This document shows, piece after piece, positions 7,083-14,842 of a stretch of DNA of 25,192 nucleotides. Every line of letters begins with the position of its first letter. Position 1 is the first letter of the stretch. The notes under the pieces are model-generated. The model had not been told where the DNA came from, made no database searches, and saw only the letters and a program-made list of their open reading frames with translations. The stretch covers positions 1-25,192 of the forward strand of contig CAYUAC010000016.1 in assembly GCA_964442515.1 (NCBI GenBank). Direction: 5' to 3'. Both the position numbers and the translations under genes were made by a program. This DNA comes from TCS-49 sp964442515. Lineage in GTDB: Bacteria > Campylobacterota > Campylobacteria > Campylobacterales > Sulfurovaceae.

Positions 7083-8255
7083 ATGACAAACGATATCAAG
7101 GTTTTATTCGTAGAAGACAATGACGCTACCAGGCACTCGTTTTATAAAATACTGAAAAAACGGTATTTTGAAGATATCACCTGTGCTCTGGACGGAGAAG
7201 AAGGTTTGGCGCTGTTCAGGCAAAACCGTTTTGATCTGGTGATTTCGGATTTGATGATGCCCAAACGAAACGGCACTTCGATGCTGGAAAAGATCAAAGA
7301 GATCGATCCGGCCGTCAGTACGGTTCTAATCAGCGGGCACGACAGCAGGGAAGAACTGCTCAAAGCCATTGAACTTGGGGTGGATAAGTTTATACTCAAG
7401 CCTATCAATTACGTCAACCTTGACAGTACCCTGAACAAAATAATCAAGAATATCCAGGCGGCAAACAGTTTTCACGCTCTGCGGGAAGAAGCCAACACCG
7501 CAAGCAAGCTGATGCATGAGTATAAAAAGGCTGTTGATGAATCTACGATCTTTTCAATAGGCGATCTGCAGGGACGGATCAAATATGCCAACAGGCAGTT
7601 TCGGGAAGTTTCGGGCTACAGCCTTGAAGAGCTGCAGGGCAAGCCCCATTCCATCGTCAGGCATCCCGATATGCCAAAAGAAGCGTTCAAAGATATGTGG
7701 GAAACCATAGCAAACAAAAAGGTTTGGAAAGGAATGGTCAAAAACAAAAAGAAAAACGGCGAACCCTACTACGTAGACGCAACGATCGTTCCCATACTGG
7801 ATGATAGCGGTGAAGTGATGGAATATGCGGGTATCCGTGATGATATTACGGATTTGATCAACAAAGAGAAAGAATTGGAAAACTTTAAAGACCGACAGCG
7901 TGCACGGGATGTGCAAAAAGCACTGGAAATACAAACGCGGCGCCTGGTCGAAGCGGTTCCATTTCCCTCCCTGTTTTTTGATGAAGCATTTAATATTGTC
8001 AGCATGAACCAAGCGTTTAAAGAGCTGTATTTCAGTGAAGAACAGCTTTCATCTTTTGAAAACGCATCAGAACTTTTTATACCTAAAGATGAATGTCTGA
8101 GCCATGATCAGACGATGTCCATATACGACAAATATGAACTTGCCATTCAAGACCCTGTTGTCACCCTGGATATCAACGGTGAAGAGAAACAGTTTATCAT
8201 CGGTATCAAGAAAGAAGAGCAGGGATATCTGGCGACAATCGTAGAAAAAGGATGA
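7083..8255 (+). CDS. Response regulator with Aer-type PAS and a second PAS-like domain
   Basis: The 390-residue protein has a receiver domain (1-125; E-D-N acidic pocket, phosphoacceptor Asp56 in V-I-S-D-L-M-M-P, Lys-Pro in F-I-L-K-P). An Aer-type PAS domain follows (about 145-265), with G-K-P-H-S-I-V-R-H-P-D-M-P. A divergent PAS-like segment (about 285-390) starts P-F-P-S-L-F-F-D-E-A-F-N-I-V-S-M-N. It has no DNA-binding or enzymatic output, so it may combine phosphorylation with redox or ligand sensing and pass the result to a protein partner. AAGGAA is well spaced before the ATG. Its PAS module is very similar at DNA level to the second PAS of the kinase at 772-2757. Confidence 0.87.
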   Translation: MTNDIKVLFVEDNDATRHSFYKILKKRYFEDITCALDGEEGLALFRQNRFDLVISDLMMPKRNGTSMLEKIKEIDPAVSTVLISGHDSREELLKAIELGVDKFILKPINYVNLDSTLNKIIKNIQAANSFHALREEANTASKLMHEYKKAVDESTIFSIGDLQGRIKYANRQFREVSGYSLEELQGKPHSIVRHPDMPKEAFKDMWETIANKKVWKGMVKNKKKNGEPYYVDATIVPILDDSGEVMEYAGIRDDITDLINKEKELENFKDRQRARDVQKALEIQTRRLVEAVPFPSLFFDEAFNIVSMNQAFKELYFSEEQLSSFENASELFIPKDECLSHDQTMSIYDKYELAIQDPVVTLDINGEEKQFIIGIKKEEQGYLATIVEKG

Positions 8256-8258
8256 CTG

Positions 8259-10355
8259 ATGGCCGGTTATGCGACACAACGGCATTTCAAACTGCAACAT
8301 CCCATTTTGCAGGCAGAGTACTGCGGCAGTCATGTTTTTGTCGTTGACAACCGGAGTGTTTTGTATGTTTTTGATGAAAATTATAATTTGATCAACAAAC
8401 TCAAACTCAATAAAAAAGATGAACAAAAACACTGTTTTGATCAATCCTACAGTATCGCGGCTAAAAAAGTGGCCATCCCCATGCATAATCAGCTCATATG
8501 GGCAAGTTATGGCAAAGAGGGTAAATTGGTTCCCAGAGCAAAAAAATCCGAACATGACAAAGAGATCATTCACACGCAGTACTGTCCGGCCGGAAACTAC
8601 CTCATAAGCGCCGGGATAGACGGCAAAGCGTTTTTGTTTGACATTCAAAGCAAATCGATTCGCTATATGTTTAAAAACAAGCCCGATTTTTGTTCCGTTG
8701 CACAGTTTTCCCCCGATGGCAATTTCGCTTTTGTCGCTTATTTTAATACCGAAAACGCGCTGCTTAATCTCAATGACGACAGTCTTCATCAATTTAAGCT
8801 GGATTATCCGGTAGAACAGTGCCGTTTTTTTGATGACGGACAGAAACTGTTTTTGACCGACAGGGAGGGCAACAGCATCATTTACGACTGTATAGAGCAT
8901 CAGGTGGTACACAATGACGTGCTTTTTGATCAATGGGTGAGTGCCACGGTACTGGCGCCAAGCAAGCGCTTTATCATCGCCGGCAGCCGAAAAAACAAGA
9001 TTTATCTGCTAGATCCGTTTAAAAACGAAGTCGTAAAAACAGTTGAACTGGAAGATAAAGGTGTCACTTCCATGTCCGTATATGAAGACCTTTTGTTAAT
9101 AACGTTTGCCAACTCGACATTGCAGGTGATCGATATGGCGCATAAACGCGAAGATTTTTTGGTGCATTTGAATTTAAAAGAGTACGACAGGGCAAAAGAG
9201 CTGCTTGATCTGAACAGTTTCCTTTTTGTCGACGACAATATCACAAAGTTTCAAAACGGTTTTGAGGAAGTGCTGGTCAAGGCTAAAGAACTTATAGCAA
9301 AAGGGGAAATTCAAACGGCTCTGGAGCTGGTTAATCCTTTTATGGATTACAGGGAGTATAAAGAAAGCCTGGACCTGCTTTTTATGCAACAGGACCATAT
9401 CGCCTCTTTTGTCGAAGCGGTGGAGAAAAAAGATATCGCCAAAGCATATCAGCTGGTAAGCAAATATCCCATGATCAAAAGTTTGAGTTTATATCAAAAC
9501 CTTGAAAAAATGTGGGAAAAAAGTTTTGCAAAAGCCAGAAAGGTATTGGAAGAAGATGAACTCAGGGGAAGAAAAAAAGCAAGCGAGATTTTGTCCGTTT
9601 ACGAAAACATACCGCAAAAAGCAGAACTTGTCAGGCAGCTGCTGAGCAATATAGAAAAGTTCAGAGTGGCAGACAGATATATCAAAGAGCAAAACTTCAA
9701 AGCTTACTTTCAGCTGGTAAGCAAGTATGAGTTTTTACAAGATACCAGGCTTTACAAGCGGGTGGAAAACCTTGCCGAGTCGATGTACAAAACCGCACAA
9801 TCCGAACTGGCAAAGCAACACTACGAGAGAGCAAAACAAAACTTTATCAATCTTTTGTACTTTCCAATGTACAAGAAAGAGGCGCAGGCCCAAATTCAAA
9901 AAATACAAGCATTGGTGAAGCTTGAACAGGCCATTGAAGCCAATGACAGTTCCTATGTTTATGAGCTTGTTGCAAAGTACCGCTTTCTGGCGTTTACAGA
10001 CCGTTTTAAAGAGTTTAACAAGCCTTTTGAGCAAAAACTGCAACAAGCGGCGTTCCATGCCCAGTGCGGCAAAATGAAAATGGCAATCAAGCAGATAGAA
10101 CCTTATATCAAGGTTGTCTCCTTGCGGGAAAAACTGGACAACTGTATCAAGATCGGATATCTCAAGCAGATTGAAAACGCGGATTTTTCAACCCTTGACC
10201 ATGAAATGCTGATTGGAAAATATAAAACCCTCTTTGGTCTTGATGAAAATATAGAAGAGATATTCAAAAAAAATAAAAAAACGGATATTTTCAACAAAGC
10301 AAAACAGGCCGGCAAACGTTATGAAATCACACGCTATCCCGTCAGCCTCGTATAA
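8259..10355 (+). CDS. WD40-like beta-propeller plus alpha-solenoid repeat protein
   Basis: The 698-residue protein has two halves. Residues 1-295 show WD40/YVTN-like beta-propeller blades (for example Y-L-I-S-A-G-I-D-G-K-A-F-L-F-D, F-I-I-A-G-S-R-K-N-K-I-Y-L-L-D). Residues about 300-690 are helical and built from a repeating unit of about 85 residues. One motif (A-Y-x-L-V-S-K-Y-x-x-L-x-x-x-x-L-Y) recurs near 392, 479 and 563. A second (K-A-x-E-I-L-x-x-Y-x-x-x-P-x-x-K-A-E-L) recurs near 351, 439, 523 and 607. No signal peptide, transmembrane segment or catalytic motif is seen. A scaffold role for the surrounding two-component proteins is inferred. It starts 3 bases after the previous stop and has AAAGGA upstream, so it is cotranscribed. 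Confidence 0.85.
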   Translation: MAGYATQRHFKLQHPILQAEYCGSHVFVVDNRSVLYVFDENYNLINKLKLNKKDEQKHCFDQSYSIAAKKVAIPMHNQLIWASYGKEGKLVPRAKKSEHDKEIIHTQYCPAGNYLISAGIDGKAFLFDIQSKSIRYMFKNKPDFCSVAQFSPDGNFAFVAYFNTENALLNLNDDSLHQFKLDYPVEQCRFFDDGQKLFLTDREGNSIIYDCIEHQVVHNDVLFDQWVSATVLAPSKRFIIAGSRKNKIYLLDPFKNEVVKTVELEDKGVTSMSVYEDLLLITFANSTLQVIDMAHKREDFLVHLNLKEYDRAKELLDLNSFLFVDDNITKFQNGFEEVLVKAKELIAKGEIQTALELVNPFMDYREYKESLDLLFMQQDHIASFVEAVEKKDIAKAYQLVSKYPMIKSLSLYQNLEKMWEKSFAKARKVLEEDELRGRKKASEILSVYENIPQKAELVRQLLSNIEKFRVADRYIKEQNFKAYFQLVSKYEFLQDTRLYKRVENLAESMYKTAQSELAKQHYERAKQNFINLLYFPMYKKEAQAQIQKIQALVKLEQAIEANDSSYVYELVAKYRFLAFTDRFKEFNKPFEQKLQQAAFHAQCGKMKMAIKQIEPYIKVVSLREKLDNCIKIGYLKQIENADFSTLDHEMLIGKYKTLFGLDENIEEIFKKNKKTDIFNKAKQAGKRYEITRYPVSLV

Positions 10356-10361
10356 AAGACA

Positions 10362-10700
10362 ATGGTAAAAAAATACTTGATCAAAAACCGCCTCAAGCTT
10401 ATATACGTAACCAGTGTGCAGGTGCAACGGCTTTTTGGTGATCTGGGCGCGGGGAGATATAAAAATATCAGTTTTGCAACCTCTCTGGACAGATTGCATA
10501 CAGACCAGATCGCACGGGCGGACATTCTGGTGATAGATCTGGCATCACTGGAAAGTGATGCGCTGGCTGCCATATCACGGATAAAAAAACATAATGCCCA
10601 TGTGAAAGTGTATGCGTCGCATGATAGTTTGCATACGCTGAAAAAAGTTTCCGAATATGATTTTAACCTGACTCTTTTGACACTGACGGGGTTGGCATAA
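10362..10700 (+). CDS. Small receiver-like protein (probable pseudo-receiver)
   Basis: The 112-residue protein shows alternating strands and helices of receiver length: L-K-L-I-Y-V-T-S (strand 1), I-L-V-I-D-L-A-S (strand 3, with an Asp near the phosphoacceptor position), V-K-V-Y-A-S-H-D-S (strand 4) and a hydrophobic last strand. The acidic pair normally following strand 1 and the Lys-Pro motif are missing, so ordinary phosphorylation is doubtful. It begins 6 bases after the propeller gene and closes the cluster. No good Shine-Dalgarno site precedes it, suggesting translational coupling. Family assignment is by predicted fold pattern only. Confidence 0.6.
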   Translation: MVKKYLIKNRLKLIYVTSVQVQRLFGDLGAGRYKNISFATSLDRLHTDQIARADILVIDLASLESDALAAISRIKKHNAHVKVYASHDSLHTLKKVSEYDFNLTLLTLTGLA

Positions 10701-10745
10701 ACTGTTTTTTTTACTGTGCGACCCGCACGCGACATAAATATTTTC

Positions 10746-10751
10746 TATAAT
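10746..10751 (+). promoter_or_regulatory. -10 box of the PAS/chemoreceptor operon
   Basis: A perfect TATAAT sits 38 bases before the ATG at 10789 in an 88-base gap, with GGAG at 10775-10778 as ribosome site. No -35 is recognisable. It separates the taxis pair from the upstream cluster as its own transcription unit. Confidence 0.55.
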
Positions 10752-10788
10752 AGTTGCATAAAAAACGCCATAACGGAGTGAATCGTAC

Positions 10789-11298
10789 ATGAACCGCGAA
10801 ATAGAGATTGAAAAGAATAAACTGATCATTTCAAAAACGGATAAAAAAGGATTGATTACTTACGGGAACCGTTACTTTACGGACCTCAGCGGATATCAGC
10901 CAAAAGAGTATATCGGTAAGCCCCACAACATAATACGGCATCCGGATATGCCAAAAACCGTTTTTAAGATTTTATGGGACACGGTGCGGGCCAAAGATGA
11001 GGTATTTGCCTATGTCAAAAACCAGACCAAAAACGGCAGTTTTTACTGGGTGTTTGCCAATGTAACGCCTTCATACGCTGAAAACGGCTCTGTGATCGGA
11101 TATTATTCGGTCAGGAGGAAAGCATGTGAAACCGGTCTGAACAAGATGATCCCCCTGTATAAAAAGATGCGCGATGCTGAAAGGGTAGGCGGAATCAACG
11201 GGGGGATGAAGGTACTGGACGATGCACTGGATGCCTGCAAAAAAGAATATATGGATTTTATGATTGATCTGCAATACGCCACAGGAGAAGTCTCATGA
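10789..11298 (+). CDS. Aer-type PAS protein, CetB-like
   Basis: The 169-residue soluble protein is almost entirely one PAS domain (about 8-110) with G-K-P-H-N-I-I-R-H-P-D-M-P, the signature of FAD-binding Aer-like sensors, plus a helical tail (about 115-169). In Campylobacter jejuni, CetB is a PAS protein of about this size that senses redox state and signals through a separate membrane chemoreceptor-like protein, CetA. Here the next gene is such a receptor, and the two overlap by 4 bases (ATGA), implying coupled translation and a complex. The energy-taxis role is from the family; the FAD cofactor is inferred. Confidence 0.85.
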   Translation: MNREIEIEKNKLIISKTDKKGLITYGNRYFTDLSGYQPKEYIGKPHNIIRHPDMPKTVFKILWDTVRAKDEVFAYVKNQTKNGSFYWVFANVTPSYAENGSVIGYYSVRRKACETGLNKMIPLYKKMRDAERVGGINGGMKVLDDALDACKKEYMDFMIDLQYATGEVS

Positions 11299-12737
11299 AA
11301 AATATATCGTCACTGAACAAAGTCGAGTTTTTGGCGTATGCTTTAATCTTTGCTGCGCTGATCTTTCTCATAACGTGCGCAATCGGCTACAGTCAGGATA
11401 TATCCTCATCGCTGAATATGGTTTTTCCCGTTGTGATGGGTGTGTTTATTGTTTTTCAAATTTTACAGGTTAAAAAGATCAAGAAAGACTTGGAATATGC
11501 CGAAGAAACGGTAACACAGATCACTGAAGGCAACATGGAACTGCGGTTGACGGGTGCCCTCAGCGGCGGACGGGTAGAAAAACTTTTTTTGAGTTTCAAC
11601 TCCTTTTTAAACCAGGTTGAAACTTATAACAAGGAGGTGAAATCCGTCATCGATTATATCAGCAGGGAAAAATACAACAGGCTTATAGACAGCAGCGGTT
11701 TAAATCCGACATTTACCCAGTACGCAAACGGTATCAACAAAGCGGTACAAACGATGAAAGAGGAACACTATACGAAGCTGCATTCGGAGTTGAATTCGGA
11801 TTTAAGCCGGTTGAACCAGGGATCCAAAGGGATGGATGCCGTGCGCGACAGTTTGAACCAAAACGTTTCGGAGTTGAAAAACATTTACCGTAAAACCCAA
11901 CAGATGGCGCAAATATCCAATGAGAGCATATCTTCCATGAAAGAGATCAGAGAGGAGTTGGATAATTTAACGATCAATATAGAACAAAACAGCAGTACCG
12001 TCGATACGCTGGTAGAAAAAACCCAGGAGATCGACGGTATCGTGGATATGATTAAAGATATAACCGAGCAGACAAACCTGCTCTCACTCAACGCCGCCAT
12101 CGAAGCGGCCCGGGCCGGGGAAAGCGGCAGAGGGTTTGCGGTGGTAGCCGATGAGGTCAGAAAGCTCGCAGAACGCACGCAGAGGGCTACGGGCGAGATC
12201 GATATAATCACAAAATCCTTTCAGCAGGAATCACAATCCATTCATGAGAAGTCGGAACTGATGACAGAAGGCGCAAAGAGTTCAGGTGAAAAACTGTCTG
12301 TTTTTGAAAGGACTTTAAACGATATGGAGGAAGATGCCGGTCAAATGGTTTTTTCCATTGAATCTATCGAAAACTCAACCTTTGTCACGCTTGTAAAAAT
12401 CGATCACGTGGTATTTAAAGCCAATGCGTACGCCTCCATATTTCTTGGCAAAAAGCAAGCTGATTTCGGTAATCATCACCAGTGCCGCATGGGAAAATGG
12501 TATGACCATGAGGGTAAAAACCGGTTTGGTCACTTAAAAGAGTTTGCCGCCCTGGAAATACCGCACAAAAACGTCCACGATAATGTCTTAGAAAGCATAC
12601 AATGTTTGAATGAAAAACACGGATGCATCATGAACAAAAACAGAATCTACAATAATTTCCAATCAATGGAAAATTCCAGTATAGAACTCTTTGAAAAAAT
12701 GGATGATATGTTGGATGCGTATAAAAACAACCGTTAG
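11295..12737 (+). CDS. Methyl-accepting chemotaxis protein with CZB domain, CetA-like
   Basis: The 480-residue protein has two closely spaced transmembrane segments (about 11-32 and 40-58) and almost no periplasmic loop, so it cannot sense external ligands in the usual way. A HAMP-like region and coiled coil follow. The conserved signalling hairpin tip lies at about 255-295 (E-Q-T-N-L-L-S-L-N-A-A-I-E-A-A-R-A-G). The C-terminus (about 362-480) is a chemoreceptor zinc-binding (CZB) domain: I-D-H-V-V-F-K, C-R-M-G-K-W-Y and H-K-N-V-H supply the His and Cys ligands. The short loop plus the adjacent PAS gene match the bipartite CetA/CetB design. Campylobacter CetA, as I remember it, has no CZB domain, so this tail may add zinc or oxidant sensing. 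Confidence 0.88.
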   Translation: MKNISSLNKVEFLAYALIFAALIFLITCAIGYSQDISSSLNMVFPVVMGVFIVFQILQVKKIKKDLEYAEETVTQITEGNMELRLTGALSGGRVEKLFLSFNSFLNQVETYNKEVKSVIDYISREKYNRLIDSSGLNPTFTQYANGINKAVQTMKEEHYTKLHSELNSDLSRLNQGSKGMDAVRDSLNQNVSELKNIYRKTQQMAQISNESISSMKEIREELDNLTINIEQNSSTVDTLVEKTQEIDGIVDMIKDITEQTNLLSLNAAIEAARAGESGRGFAVVADEVRKLAERTQRATGEIDIITKSFQQESQSIHEKSELMTEGAKSSGEKLSVFERTLNDMEEDAGQMVFSIESIENSTFVTLVKIDHVVFKANAYASIFLGKKQADFGNHHQCRMGKWYDHEGKNRFGHLKEFAALEIPHKNVHDNVLESIQCLNEKHGCIMNKNRIYNNFQSMENSSIELFEKMDDMLDAYKNNR

Positions 12738-12769
12738 AGGTGAATTTTGAGATTGGAGTGTACAATGAG

Positions 12770-12871
12770 ATGATGCCGGAGACTGTAAAAGAACTGATGA
12801 TTTTTATGACCGGGATGTTTGTCGGTATAGGGATTGTACTGCTGGTGGGTTGGGAAAAATTGACTTATTAA
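12770..12871 (+). CDS. Tiny single-pass membrane protein, 33 residues
   Basis: ATG 12770 opens a 33-residue frame with one strongly hydrophobic helix (M-F-V-G-I-G-I-V-L-L-V-G-W) flanked by charged ends (E-T-V-K-E-L and E-K-L-T-Y). GGAG at 12755-12758 is present but slightly far; in-frame GTG codons at 12758 and 12740 would give longer forms. It lies 32 bases after the chemoreceptor stop and before the hairpin that closes the operon, so it would be cotranscribed. No family is recognised. A small membrane partner of the receptor is possible but not shown. Confidence 0.45.
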   Translation: MMPETVKELMIFMTGMFVGIGIVLLVGWEKLTY

Positions 12872-12878
12872 GCACTTT

Positions 12879-12907
12879 CTTTAAAAGAGCGGTTTGCTCT
12901 TTTAAAG
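12879..12907. terminator. Bidirectional hairpin terminator between convergent operons
   Basis: A perfect 12-base inverted repeat (CTTTAAAAGAGC / GCTCTTTTAAAG) with loop GGTTT lies between the + strand chemoreceptor operon and the - strand receptor gene. The arms supply U-rich ends in both directions, as expected for a shared terminator of convergent units. Confidence 0.75.
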
Positions 12908-12937
12908 GGCGCTAACCGGATAAGATCAGACTTTGTT

Positions 12938-14833
12938 TTATAATTTAAACTTCGCAAGCTGCTTATCAAGATCGCTTACCATCTGATTGAGAAGATCCGC
13001 CGTTTTGGTAATTTCCTCGGTACTGGAAGAGTCTTCTCTGGTCAGGGTATTGATAGCGTCCATTTTATGACTGATCTGTTTGATGGCCGTTCCGACCTCT
13101 TTTGACCTGGATACCGAATCTGCGGAGGCTTCCTGTGCTTTTTGCAACACAGATTCGGAATCGGCAATACTGTCGTTAATACTTTGCACCATCTGGTGAA
13201 TATGTTCAAACCGTTTAAAATTCCCATCCATCATTTCTGAAGAATCCACAATCGATTGGATTACGACCCCTACTGTCGTTTCAATCTCTACCAAACTTTT
13301 TTTCGTTCTTTCCGCCAGCTTTCTGACTTCGTCTGCTACCACCGCAAACCCTCTGCCGTGTTCTCCGGCCCGGGCAGCTTCGATGGCGGCGTTGAGCGCA
13401 AGCAGGTTGGTCTGTTCTGCAATATCGTTGATCATACCCAGAACATTTTTGATCTGATCGACTTCCTCGTTGAGCTGGTTGAGTTTTTCATTCACACTTT
13501 GTTCGCTGTGCAGCGATTCATCGATTTCACGCGAAAATTCTTCCATCTGCCTGGCTGATTCTCCCATCTTGCTTCCCGCATCTTCCAGTTCGCTACTGAC
13601 CCCCTGTGCTCCCTCTATGGAAATGTGGACATCCTGCGAAGCCTTTTTCGTATGGTCGTTAACTTCCTCGACGACCTTTATATGCTGCAAACTGCGTTCC
13701 TGGATCGCATGTGCCGTTTGGTCCAGGCTGGATGCGTAACCTACATTTTCATGTGACGCGTCACGGGTTTGCTTGAGCGTGCTGCGCACAGATTCCATCC
13801 GCTGCATACTTTCGATAAGAGCATACACTTCTTCGGGGATTTTTTTAAAGCGGGTTTCAGAGAAGTTTACCGTCCAGTCCCCGCTGCTGAGCTGGTCGAT
13901 TTTGGCTATAACCGATTCTAAGGGTTTGAATCCGCGCTGAACAATCAGGTATGCGACGATAATACCCAGTACGACAATAAGCCCGATGATTGCCGAAGAG
14001 ATAACTTCATTGCGCAGTTGGGCACTGGCTTCGGCCGTGGCGTCATGAAGCCGTACCAGGTAACCCAGCCTGGTGCCCAGGGAGTTTTTCAACTCCATCG
14101 CGTAACTTTTGATTTTACGCTCACCGCTGTCATGAAGTGCGGCGTGCTGCTTTTCCCCCGATGGAAGCATCCCTTTGGAAAATTGCAGTTTTTGTAAACC
14201 GCGGGCCTGGACTTGACCTTTGTTGTTGGTGATATAATAAGACGCGTTTTCTATCTTGTCCAGGTTTTTAAGCGTATTGGAAAGCCGCTTGGCCAAAATA
14301 ACGCTTCCTACCATTACGTCTTTGTGATATACCGGTGAAGATACCGCCGCGACGATAGTACCGTCTATATTGGTCAAGCCCCGATACAGTCTGTGCTTTT
14401 GCAGCGTTGCCTGCAGCAGCCTGCTTTGAATATTGGACACTTTGATATCAAGTTTATCCGAAGAACTTCTTTTATAGACCACATTGCCGCTTTTATCCAA
14501 GAAAACAAGCAGCAGCTCCTTTGTTCCGCCGGTGATTGTATTAAAAGGGGTCTGGGCAAAATCTTCCAGTAACTGCGCATCTTTTTTGTAAAGTCCCAAA
14601 CCCGCATCTTTGTAGTTAAATTCATCATATGCTGAAACCAGGGGCTGTAGCAGTGATTTTTGCTGGGCTTTGAAAATCTTTGGAATATAGGAAAAATTGG
14701 CCTGCTGTACTTTTGATTTATAATTTTCATCGCTGACTTTTTTAAACAAAAACTGTGTTGCCGATGAGAGCAGGATCGCCGTGATTAGTACCAGAATGAT
14801 TTGCAGTTTCAGTGATAGTTTTGCAGTTTTCAT
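12938..14833 (-). CDS. Methyl-accepting chemotaxis protein with periplasmic Cache-like sensor
   Basis: The 631-residue receptor has a first transmembrane segment (about 8-28), a periplasmic domain of about 250 residues, a second transmembrane segment (about 283-303), a HAMP domain (about 305-360) and a cytoplasmic coiled coil. The hairpin tip N-L-L-A-L-N-A-A-I-E-A-A-R-A-G-E is followed by G-R-G-F-A-V-V-A-D-E-V-R. The sensor segment (L-L-L-V-F-L-D-K-S-G-N-V-V-Y and V-A-A-V-S-S-P-V-Y with a V-G-S-V-I-L strand) is consistent with a Cache fold; the ligand is unknown. No CheB/CheR tether is seen at the C-terminus. AAGGAT precedes the ATG. It starts 9 bases after the rhodanese gene, so the two form an operon. 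Confidence 0.9.
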   Translation of the reverse strand: MKTAKLSLKLQIILVLITAILLSSATQFLFKKVSDENYKSKVQQANFSYIPKIFKAQQKSLLQPLVSAYDEFNYKDAGLGLYKKDAQLLEDFAQTPFNTITGGTKELLLVFLDKSGNVVYKRSSSDKLDIKVSNIQSRLLQATLQKHRLYRGLTNIDGTIVAAVSSPVYHKDVMVGSVILAKRLSNTLKNLDKIENASYYITNNKGQVQARGLQKLQFSKGMLPSGEKQHAALHDSGERKIKSYAMELKNSLGTRLGYLVRLHDATAEASAQLRNEVISSAIIGLIVVLGIIVAYLIVQRGFKPLESVIAKIDQLSSGDWTVNFSETRFKKIPEEVYALIESMQRMESVRSTLKQTRDASHENVGYASSLDQTAHAIQERSLQHIKVVEEVNDHTKKASQDVHISIEGAQGVSSELEDAGSKMGESARQMEEFSREIDESLHSEQSVNEKLNQLNEEVDQIKNVLGMINDIAEQTNLLALNAAIEAARAGEHGRGFAVVADEVRKLAERTKKSLVEIETTVGVVIQSIVDSSEMMDGNFKRFEHIHQMVQSINDSIADSESVLQKAQEASADSVSRSKEVGTAIKQISHKMDAINTLTREDSSSTEEITKTADLLNQMVSDLDKQLAKFKL

Positions 14834-14842
14834 CTTCTATCC

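Noticed and set aside
8067..8933. Long minus-strand open frame of 288 codons
   Set aside because: It lies opposite the end of the REC-PAS regulator and the start of the propeller gene, both with clear domain motifs; its translation has no recognisable family features.
10716..10728. Short hairpin GTGCG-ACC-CGCAC near a run of eight T
   Set aside because: The T run precedes the stem on the plus strand and would be an A run after it on the minus strand, so it cannot be a simple terminator in either direction.
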